From Candidatus Fermentibacterota bacterium (GTDB lineage Bacteria > JAFGKV01): 12,881 nt of DNA. The first letter of the stretch is position 1. Every line of letters begins with the position of its first letter. Under the pieces are notes generated by a model, which was not told the DNA's origin, did not search any database, and saw only the letters and a list, made by a program, of their open reading frames with translations. Shown here piece by piece: positions 6,172 through 12,718 of this stretch. The translations under genes and the position numbers were made by a program. The stretch is taken from contig JAFGKV010000288.1 in NCBI GenBank assembly GCA_016928395.1, positions 1 to 12,881 on the forward strand, read 5' to 3'.

Positions 6172-8084
6172 CCGTCCTCCGGGTCGTGGAGTTCAACCAG
6201 CAGCATCCTCTCGGTTGACTCGATGATCCGCACGGGAGCGCCGCGTTGGGTTCGGTCGGCCAGCCAGCGGAGCACACCTTCCATGACGGCGTCGCGCTCC
6301 TGGCGGGCGAAGTAGGGGAACCCCCACCTGTAGGGCACGGTTTCCACCATGGCCACCACCGGGCGGGTGGAAGGCCATTGCATATCCGGGGACTCACCGA
6401 GCAGTGATGACAGGCGGCGCGTATGATGACGAGGCCAGACTATGGACTGCACAGGGTCCTGCGTGGGGAAGGGTCGGCCGTCAGGCAACCGAGAAATGAG
6501 CCCCAGCGAGTAGACCGTGCCCGGATGATCCAGGAGCAGCTCATGGGCCCAGCGGACCGCCTCGGGGTAGCCAAGACGCGCATAGTTCACCGGCTGGGGC
6601 CGCAGTGAGAACATCGCAAGCCCCACGAAGGTCGCACAGAGCCCGTCGCGGAGGCGACTCGAGAGCACCGTGGCTGCTGCGACCACGCCCAGCACTGCCA
6701 GAAGCACTCCCTGCGACGGCGTGGACTCGCCCGTCATGAGGCGGTGGGCTGCCAGCACCACCATGCCAGCCAAAGGTATGAGCCGCCGCCGGGACTCCAG
6801 CCGCACGTCACCGACAAGGCTGCCGGCCGCCCAGGCAAAGGCCATGGCATAGTAGGGGGGCGCATGACCGTAGTCGCCCAAATACAGCGCGTCGCGGGCG
6901 GCGGCGTAGGCGGTATGCAGCAGCACCAGGGCCATCAGCAAAGGCGGCATTGTGCGTCGTCGAAGGGCGGCACATCCCAGAACAACGACGATGACCACGG
7001 CCGTGATGTCCATCCATTCCACATACCATCCGGTACCCAGCAGGATTCGGTGCAGGTCGACGCCGTGGCCGCCCACGGTGAAGGATGCCCGGGGTGAGAG
7101 GTGCGCCATGGCGGAGATGCCGAAAGAATGATGCATCACATGGTAGTACGCCCACGCGAACAGCGTCATGACCGCACCGGCCAGTAGCACGGACAACGCG
7201 GGCCTTCGGGCGCCGGTCACTAGCCCTGCCACGGCTCCGCACACGATCCATGCCACCATGAACTGCACCGACAGGGGGTGAATCAACACGTGGGCCATCC
7301 CGGCACCCACGAGAACCGCCGCCGCACGCCGTGAGCCATGTTCCACGGCCTCGACCAGAAGCAAGAGCAAGGCGGGGAGGAAGGCGAAGGCAAACCGGTC
7401 GGGTTCCAGAGAGGTCTGCACCGAGGGCAGGACAAGATGGCGGTACGCAGGGACCGCATACACGAAGGCCGCAACCCAGCCGCCGAATGGCGTGGACGCA
7501 CGGCGAGCCAAGGCATAGGCGCCTACGACACCCATGAGGGAGAGCAGGGGGCCGAAGAAGCGCATCACCTCGTAGGGCGATAGCCCTGACGCCCCATGCA
7601 GGGTCAACACCAGGGCGTGGTAACCCCGAGGATAGAACGAAAAGTCATGGAATCCGGCGATGGGGTCTCCCATGGCCAATGCCTTGCAGAGCACTAGGTG
7701 GCCCCAGGGATCATTGCCGCCCAGGGCAAGGTGACGAAGGGAGTCCGGCAGGCGCAAGGCCAACGCCGCGGCCATGGCCAGGATGAGAGGCCACTGAAGC
7801 TTCGGCGCCGCGGTAGGACATCGGCGGCCCCAGGCCATCGCGGCCATCGAGACCACGATGTGCGCGATGAGGCCCCATTCGGGGGCATACGCGCCGGTGA
7901 CCATGAGGCAGTAGGAGGATGCGACATTCGCGGTCACCCCCAAGAGGAACGCGATGAGTGCCTGCGCGGCGTGTCCGCCGGGCCCAATCCTACCGCTGAC
8001 CCGCCACCACGGCAGGATCCACATCGCACCCCCCGCGGCCCCGAGACGAAGCAGCGCGAGCACTTCAACCCATCCGACCGTCAC
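6168..8084 (-). CDS. Polytopic membrane protein, GT-C-like glycosyltransferase candidate
   Basis: This 638-residue protein has roughly 14-16 hydrophobic segments spread over residues 5-493 and a soluble C-terminal tail of about 140 residues. After the fourth hydrophobic segment a loop carries GNDPWGHL (123-130), and a second acidic site EPD lies at 228-230. An acidic motif in the first large outer loop is what GT-C enzymes (PMT, ArnT, STT3/AglB, mycobacterial arabinosyltransferases) use with polyprenyl-phosphate sugars on the outer face. I therefore infer a lipid-linked sugar transferase or polymerase rather than a flippase. The overall similarity is too loose to name a family, and a Wzy-like or purely structural role is possible. 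The start is GTG at 8084 (GTGA overlap with the upstream gene); the 3' end overlaps the GT2 gene as ATGA. Confidence 0.8.
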   Translation of the reverse strand: MTVGWVEVLALLRLGAAGGAMWILPWWRVSGRIGPGGHAAQALIAFLLGVTANVASSYCLMVTGAYAPEWGLIAHIVVSMAAMAWGRRCPTAAPKLQWPLILAMAAALALRLPDSLRHLALGGNDPWGHLVLCKALAMGDPIAGFHDFSFYPRGYHALVLTLHGASGLSPYEVMRFFGPLLSLMGVVGAYALARRASTPFGGWVAAFVYAVPAYRHLVLPSVQTSLEPDRFAFAFLPALLLLLVEAVEHGSRRAAAVLVGAGMAHVLIHPLSVQFMVAWIVCGAVAGLVTGARRPALSVLLAGAVMTLFAWAYYHVMHHSFGISAMAHLSPRASFTVGGHGVDLHRILLGTGWYVEWMDITAVVIVVVLGCAALRRRTMPPLLMALVLLHTAYAAARDALYLGDYGHAPPYYAMAFAWAAGSLVGDVRLESRRRLIPLAGMVVLAAHRLMTGESTPSQGVLLAVLGVVAAATVLSSRLRDGLCATFVGLAMFSLRPQPVNYARLGYPEAVRWAHELLLDHPGTVYSLGLISRLPDGRPFPTQDPVQSIVWPRHHTRRLSSLLGESPDMQWPSTRPVVAMVETVPYRWGFPYFARQERDAVMEGVLRWLADRTQRGAPVRIIESTERMLLVELHDPEDG

Positions 8085-9280
8085 GGCAGCACCCCGCTGG
8101 AACCCAGGCCCAGCATGGCGCGGGCCACCGGGAACACCTCGGTCAGCGGTACGGCGCCTTCCGGCCCTGAGCCATCGCTGGTGATGAATGCGCCCCAGTT
8201 GTCGCTGACCGATGGGTGGTAACCGTGCATCCCTGCCGGCCTGATCCCCCTCTGGAAGTAGGAGGGCATGATCACTGTTCCCTCATCCACGACCCAGAAG
8301 GCCTCACCATTCTCGCGGCGGCCGCCTCGAAGATGCAGCTCGTCAAAATCGCCGGGGGAGAGCCAGCGCCCTCCGGGAAGCGCCTCAAGCCGTTCCGTGA
8401 TGCGCGCACGGGCCGGTTCGCGAAGAAACCAGAACCTCGCCACAGTGGAGTCCAGGAACACGACGTAGTCACGGCCGTGGCGAAGCGGGAGTTCGCCCAG
8501 AGCGGCCTCCACATTGACCTCTCCCCGCACCTCTACCATGCCATGATCACCAAACACCAGGAGCTTTGCATCCGGCCACAGAGACCGGGCATGGCGCCAC
8601 ACCGATTCGAGCCCTTCGTCGATGGCCCGCAGGGCCCGGTGGACCTCGGGGGAATGCGGCCCGTGCTCATGCCCGGCCCAGTCCAACTCTGCATAGTGCA
8701 GAAACACGAAGGAGTGCGAGGCTCTGATTCGAGACAACGCGGCCGCGGTGAGCACTGAGGTCCGCTGATCCACCACGGGATACCCAAGATGAAGCCAGGG
8801 GCGACAGTGGGCCGAGAGGATGCTGAGCAAGCCGGGCCGGGGCTGCGCCCGGTCTTCCCATGGGAGGTCCGTCTCGGAGAAGGCAAACAGAGACAACCGC
8901 CTCAGCGGGATTTCGGCCAGGTAGCAGTATGAGGCGCTGCCGCGATGGCCCCGACGCGCCTCCGCCCTGCACGCCATGGCCGTCAGAGCCCTGCGCACCC
9001 GCCACGACAGGGGCGTCCACCGGTCGAAGATGCCGGGGAGGAACCGCGCCGCCTTGAACGGCGAATTGGCCGGGTCATAGCAGAAAAGATGCCCGACCCC
9101 GCTTTCGTTCGGGAATAGGCCTGCCATGAATGCGGGCCGGAGCTGGCCCGCGAACACCTCTTGTGTCGCCCCTGCGGAGCCTGCGGCAGCCACCTCGGCC
9201 AAGAAGGGAGCATGCTCGGGCCTGACCTTGTCATGACGCAATGCATCCACCAGAACCATGAGCAGATGTTCGTTGCTCAC
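8081..9280 (-). CDS. Alkaline-phosphatase-superfamily protein (type I phosphodiesterase-like)
   Basis: This 399-residue protein matches the type I phosphodiesterase/nucleotide pyrophosphatase branch. D12 is in VLVDALRHD, D200 and H204 in LDWAGHEHG, D245 and H246 in GDHGM, and H352 in HGYHP. These are the six expected ligands of the two-metal centre. The nucleophile segment before GLFPNESG reads VFAGQLRPAFMAG (42-54). Counting back from the conserved glycine, the position normally held by Thr or Ser is A44 (codon GCG at 9149-9151). The enzyme may therefore be inactive as a classic hydrolase or use another nucleophile (T39 is near). There is no signal peptide, so it should be cytoplasmic. The family handles phosphodiester or phosphoglycan bonds. 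The start is GTG at 9280, touching the TAA of the upstream gene; an in-frame ATG at residue 8 would leave only three residues before D12 and cut the first strand. Confidence 0.87.
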   Translation of the reverse strand: MSNEHLLMVLVDALRHDKVRPEHAPFLAEVAAAGSAGATQEVFAGQLRPAFMAGLFPNESGVGHLFCYDPANSPFKAARFLPGIFDRWTPLSWRVRRALTAMACRAEARRGHRGSASYCYLAEIPLRRLSLFAFSETDLPWEDRAQPRPGLLSILSAHCRPWLHLGYPVVDQRTSVLTAAALSRIRASHSFVFLHYAELDWAGHEHGPHSPEVHRALRAIDEGLESVWRHARSLWPDAKLLVFGDHGMVEVRGEVNVEAALGELPLRHGRDYVVFLDSTVARFWFLREPARARITERLEALPGGRWLSPGDFDELHLRGGRRENGEAFWVVDEGTVIMPSYFQRGIRPAGMHGYHPSVSDNWGAFITSDGSGPEGAVPLTEVFPVARAMLGLGSSGVLP

Positions 9281-10381
9281 TTAGACTGGTTCCCCGTAGC
9301 AGACCTCAAACCACCGTTGCACCGAAAGCCTGGCGGCCTCGGACCAGCAGGTGAACCGAGGCGCCGGCCCTGAGTGTGCCAGGAACCGGTGCGCCAACCG
9401 TAGTGCATCCGCCTGGTCTGAGCCCTCGAGGCCCGATGCGCCCAACACGAGCACTTCGGCGCATTCGACGGCTCTGCGCCGGGCATCAAAGCGCCCCGTC
9501 TTGAGCAGAGACCGCAGGGTGGGGCGCACCGGCAGAAACCGGCGTCGCCACAGAGCCTGGGCCACGTGGGAGGCAGAGGCAGATGGGCTGCCGACAAAGC
9601 TCCCGACTTCAGCAATCAGCCGCCCGCAGGCGAGGCGCCACAGATCCGTGCTCCAGCGTCGCGGCCCGGGCTCCACTCGGAAGGAGAGCGCTTCCTCCGC
9701 GGCTTCTGCAAGCGGGTCGTCTGGCGCCAGGGCCTTGAACCGGGCCACCTTCTCACGGTAGGGTACGACGTAGGTTCCCGCCTTGACCAACGCGGCATCC
9801 ACCACCGCCAACACGGCCTTGCTCACCTGGGAGGGAAAGCGCGTAGGATCGGGCATTTCGCCCGTGAGTTCCTGTGGCGGGCATTCCAGGAGACAGACCA
9901 TCCTGTTCAAGAGCAGAATCAAGGCCTCGGTGCGGGCTACCGGGACCGCGGGAATATCGTGGAGCGGGCCGGCAGTTCCCCGCAGAAGCCCGTGGCCTCG
10001 TCGGGCATCGATCACCAGCATCGTGTCCGCGGCGCGAACCAGATCGCCAGGAGTGAACGGCACGATATCCAGACCGGGAAGACCCAGGTCCTTCTTCAGC
10101 TCGGCGCAGAGCGGCCCGATCCGCTCCCATCCGCTCCTCGTGGGGGTGACAAGGAGCAGATCATAGTCGTTCCACGGTGCGAATCCCGCCTCGGTGCGTG
10201 CCATGGCGCCCTCGCCCCTGCCGAAGGCGCCGATCACGGCCAAGGTCAGGAGTTCCCCAAACGCCGCCGCTACCCCGTCTGCGATTCGCCGAAGGTCGTT
10301 TCGGGCTCTGGCCTCGGCCTCGGGAAGACCGGATGCCGTGAGTCGGCCCACGGCAGGCGAATCATCGGAGATAGTCGGCAA
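9281..10381 (-). CDS. Polymerase-beta-like nucleotidyltransferase
   Basis: This 366-residue protein has a minimal nucleotidyltransferase core. VIGAFGRGEG at 49-58 supplies the G-x-G-R-x-E motif, NDYDLLLV at 71-78 gives the D72-x-D74 metal pair, and LDIVPF at 104-109 gives the third acid, D105. The spacing between the glycine motif and the DxD is longer than in small antitoxin-type members. The rest (about 120-366) is a helical domain without a family name I recognise. Such enzymes transfer an NMP to a protein, sugar or small molecule. The context suggests activation or decoration of a glycan precursor (inference). The start is uncertain. TTG at 10381 has an AGGGA a few bases upstream and overlaps the previous gene by 20 bp. 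GTG at 10351 would remove ten residues without harming the domain but lacks a clear ribosome site. The TAA stop abuts the next gene's GTG in the same frame. Confidence 0.82.
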   Translation of the reverse strand: MPTISDDSPAVGRLTASGLPEAEARARNDLRRIADGVAAAFGELLTLAVIGAFGRGEGAMARTEAGFAPWNDYDLLLVTPTRSGWERIGPLCAELKKDLGLPGLDIVPFTPGDLVRAADTMLVIDARRGHGLLRGTAGPLHDIPAVPVARTEALILLLNRMVCLLECPPQELTGEMPDPTRFPSQVSKAVLAVVDAALVKAGTYVVPYREKVARFKALAPDDPLAEAAEEALSFRVEPGPRRWSTDLWRLACGRLIAEVGSFVGSPSASASHVAQALWRRRFLPVRPTLRSLLKTGRFDARRRAVECAEVLVLGASGLEGSDQADALRLAHRFLAHSGPAPRFTCWSEAARLSVQRWFEVCYGEPV

Positions 10382-11702
10382 AGATCCCTATCTGTCGGGC
10401 CAGCATACCCAGCGAGCCCCTGGTGAACCGGCGAACGGCATACGCCGGCCGCAGGTAGTACCTCAGCAATGCGCGGCGCTGCACCGCCTTCAGATCTGCC
10501 CCGGGAAACCGGTAGCCGAAGGGAAAGAAGTCACCAGTGACGGCGTCGCCGAGTTCCTCTGCCATGGGAGTGCCGGGGTATGGCTCCAAGACATGGAACG
10601 AGGCGTAGGTCGGCGCCAGTTCTTTGGCGAACTCCACCGTCGCCTCCATGTCGGTGGGCGTTTCGCCCGGGAACCCGAACATGAAGAAGCAGGCGGTCTC
10701 CATGCCGGCGTCTTGGGCCATGCTGACTCCCCTGCGGATGGTCTCCGTAGTCTCGCCCTTGCGAATGCTGACCAGCACGCGGTCGCTGCCCGACTCGACG
10801 CCGAAGTGCACCAGGCGGCACCCGGTGTGCCGCATCCGCTTCAGAAGCGCCTCATCCAGGCTGTCGGCTCTGGTCTGGCAGCACCACGAGACATCGCGGC
10901 CCAGGCGTTCCATGCAATCGCATACGGCCAAGGCACTGGCACGGTCGATGGTGAACTCGATATCGATGAAGTAGAGGCTGCGGACCCCGTGGGTAAGCAC
11001 GGCTTCCCGAATCTCACGACAGACATTGTCCGCGGGTTTGCGGCGGAACGCGCGCCCGCCGTACATGGCCCGTAGGCAGAAGCGGCACCCATGGGGACAG
11101 CCCCGGGTCGCCTCGAGCAACATGAGATGGTCGCCCAGCACTTCGTAGCGATACCGTTGCATGGGCAGCAGTTCCATGGCAGGCGCGGGCAAGGCGCCCA
11201 GGTCGAGCAGTGGCCGGGGGCTGGTGGTGATGAGGGCGCCGTTCTCAAGGTATGCCACACCCGGCGTCGCCTCCCGGCTGCCGCGCGCCAGATCCCGCAT
11301 GGTCGCTTCAGGCTCGCCGATAACCGCCGCATAGGCGCCGGTGGCCCGCAGCATCTGTGCCGGGCGAACCGTGCCGTGCACTCCCACGACGACTACCCTG
11401 GGAACGACCTGCTTTACCGCCTCGACTGCGGCCAGGAACGGATCCAGCTCGGTATTGGGACAGACCCACTTGTCCAGCGTAGAACTGGTGACAAACGCCA
11501 ACTCAGCGCCGCGAACCCGCTCCGCCAGGCCTTCGGCCTCGATTCTTTCGGCATTGGCATCCACTACGGACACGGCAATGCCGGCATCACGGATCATCGC
11601 AGCGGCGGTCGCCAGCGACAGCGGCGGCCACACGCGGTTGTACACCGGGCCCCGGAGCCTTCTGCCTCTGGTCCACAGAGGATTGACGAGCACGACGCTC
11701 AC
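10362..11702 (-). CDS. B12-binding-type radical SAM enzyme (first in operon)
   Basis: This 446-residue protein has the cobalamin-binding-like domain at about 1-150 (PLSLATAAAMIRDAG, then VVDANAER). The radical SAM barrel has C202-x3-C206-x2-C209 in GCPHGCRFC, then GVESGSDRVL and FGFPGE. The layout is that of BchE-like and cobalamin-dependent methylase enzymes, which methylate or rearrange unactivated carbons. As in the operon's other B12-type enzyme, the DxHxxG cobalt-ligand histidine is missing (DAN at 48-50). The two share the same motif order and look like distant paralogues, with this one about 55 residues shorter. It begins at GTG 11702 behind an AGGGAG ribosome site 6 nt upstream. It opens the operon, separated from the nitroreductase by a 267-bp gap where a promoter would be expected. 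The substrate is not deducible. Confidence 0.9.
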   Translation of the reverse strand: MSVVLVNPLWTRGRRLRGPVYNRVWPPLSLATAAAMIRDAGIAVSVVDANAERIEAEGLAERVRGAELAFVTSSTLDKWVCPNTELDPFLAAVEAVKQVVPRVVVVGVHGTVRPAQMLRATGAYAAVIGEPEATMRDLARGSREATPGVAYLENGALITTSPRPLLDLGALPAPAMELLPMQRYRYEVLGDHLMLLEATRGCPHGCRFCLRAMYGGRAFRRKPADNVCREIREAVLTHGVRSLYFIDIEFTIDRASALAVCDCMERLGRDVSWCCQTRADSLDEALLKRMRHTGCRLVHFGVESGSDRVLVSIRKGETTETIRRGVSMAQDAGMETACFFMFGFPGETPTDMEATVEFAKELAPTYASFHVLEPYPGTPMAEELGDAVTGDFFPFGYRFPGADLKAVQRRALLRYYLRPAYAVRRFTRGSLGMLARQIGIFADYLR

Positions 11703-11708
11703 GTCAGA

Positions 11709-11714
11709 CTCCCT
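11709..11714 (-). promoter_or_regulatory. Ribosome binding site of the first operon gene
   Basis: AGGGAG on the minus strand lies 6 nt before the GTG at 11702. It supports that GTG as the real start and marks the head of the nine-gene unit. Confidence 0.65.
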
Positions 11715-11890
11715 GTGACGGTGGCTCTTTCTGATGGATACAGCACCACGTACCTCTGTGTGAAGTGTGGATCGGGAGGACAGCGGGGCTCACCGCGGAC
11801 GCCGCACGATACCCGACGGGTGATTCGAGGTTTATCAGCGCAGAAAGAAGGGGGAGCGGGCGCTGAATCGCAAGGCGTGGCAGTATTTTC

Positions 11891-11913
11891 CGCGAGGCCA
11901 TCCGCACCTCGCG
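11891..11913. repeat. Perfect 7-bp inverted repeat, 9-nt loop
   Basis: CGCGAGG at 11891-11897 pairs with CCTCGCG at 11907-11913. It lies 57 bp past the nitroreductase stop on the minus strand. There it is followed by GAAAATACTG, so it lacks the T-run of an intrinsic terminator. It could be a Rho-dependent 3' end stem, an operator-like site for the operon, or chance in GC-rich DNA. Confidence 0.35.
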
Positions 11914-11969
11914 ACCATATCCCCCGTTTCGGCACCGACGCCGACACCGGCGCGAAAGAGATTCGGGCG

Positions 11970-12587
11970 CTATTCCACGATCCTGACGACCTGTTCCAGC
12001 GGAGCCTTCCGGGGACCCGCCACCGGGTAGGCGGCATAACCGACCGGGACCACGGCCATGAACTCTCCCTGGGGCTCGCCCAGGAAGGAAAGCACATCAT
12101 CCTTGATGAGGAATAGGATGCCCAGCCACACTGTGGCAACGCCAAGGGATGTCGCCGCCACCAGCATGTTCTCCACCGCCGCCGCGGAGTTCTGGATCTC
12201 CATGGTGCGGAAGAAGTCGCGGGCGGAGTCTTCGCCGACCCCGAACAGCTCTGCTCCCCGGGCGATGAGTTCACCGGTATTCGAAACGGCGATTACGACG
12301 GGAGCGCTGACTATGCTTCGCGCCGCCATGCGCAGCAGGGTCGAGGCGGGGCGGGGGAACCCCGCGGCATGCGAAGTTACCAGATGGGCGAGAGCCTTTT
12401 TCTTCTCGCCGCGCACGACGACAAAGCGCCATGACTGCTGGTTGTGCGCCGAAGGCGCTTGGTTGGCGGCACGCAGGATCGCGGTGATGTGGTCATCAGG
12501 AACGAGCCTGCCGGTGAACATGCGGACACTGTGGCGGTTGGCGATGGAATCCAGCGTCTCATTGCGGACAGGACGTGACGCGGTCAT
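11970..12587 (-). CDS. Nitroreductase-family flavoprotein
   Basis: This 205-residue protein has the size of a single-domain FMN nitroreductase. NRHSVRMF at 17-24 provides the arginines that hold the FMN phosphate. PSAHNQQSWRF at 45-55 is the classic second FMN motif. The segment around 137-155 (AVENMLVAATSLGVATVWL) is the conserved helix and strand near the flavin. These dimeric cytoplasmic enzymes reduce nitro compounds, quinones or enones with NAD(P)H, and some oxidise or fragment special substrates. I chose ATG at 12587 because GGAGGT stands 4 nt upstream; the frame stays open to 12629 but the extra 14 residues lack support. It ends 267 bp before the operon on the same strand, so it may be a separate unit. 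The physiological substrate is unknown. Confidence 0.9.
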   Translation of the reverse strand: MTASRPVRNETLDSIANRHSVRMFTGRLVPDDHITAILRAANQAPSAHNQQSWRFVVVRGEKKKALAHLVTSHAAGFPRPASTLLRMAARSIVSAPVVIAVSNTGELIARGAELFGVGEDSARDFFRTMEIQNSAAAVENMLVAATSLGVATVWLGILFLIKDDVLSFLGEPQGEFMAVVPVGYAAYPVAGPRKAPLEQVVRIVE

Positions 12588-12591
12588 GGCT

Positions 12592-12597
12592 ACCTCC
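12592..12597 (-). promoter_or_regulatory. Strong ribosome binding site of the nitroreductase
   Basis: GGAGGT on the minus strand lies 4 nt before ATG 12587. It decides between this start and the upstream ATG at 12629. Confidence 0.8.
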
Positions 12598-12643
12598 GGC
12601 AGGACGAGGCGCACGGGGAATGGGGGCACGGAAACAGAGAGGA

Positions 12644-12672
12644 ATGAATGGGGGAATCTGTGAGCCCGTCAA
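12644..12672 (-). promoter_or_regulatory. Tentative sigma-70-type promoter for the nitroreductase
   Basis: On the minus strand TTGACG (12672-12667) matches five of six bases of a -35 box. ATTCAT (12649-12644) follows at a 17-bp spacing as a poor -10 box, with three of six matches. It lies 57 bp before the ATG at 12587, in the 131-bp gap after the preceding gene. The -10 is weak, so this is only a candidate. The nonamer GAATGGGGG occurs twice nearby on the plus strand (12618-12626 and 12646-12654). Confidence 0.25.
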
Positions 12673-12718
12673 CGTCAGACCGCCCACCGCCCGCGGCAGC
12701 TCCCGTGGCGCGGCCCGC

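Larger units (their letters stand above)
11703..11969. other. 267-bp intergenic gap, probable operon leader and promoter region
   Basis: No convincing gene is present. A 67-codon frame on the minus strand (11907-11704, GTG start) ends 1 nt before the next gene, but it has no family resemblance or ribosome site and is not called. The segment lies between the nitroreductase stop and the GTG of the operon's first gene, so the operon promoter should be here. I see only a weak -10-like GATAAA on the minus strand without a matching -35, so I do not assign one. It contains the hairpin at 11891-11913. Confidence 0.5.

Noticed and set aside
11704-11907. Possible 67-residue minus-strand gene before the operon
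   Set aside because: It has a GTG start, no ribosome site, no recognisable family and a basic, proline-rich composition. Its ending 1 nt before the next gene is the only point in favour.
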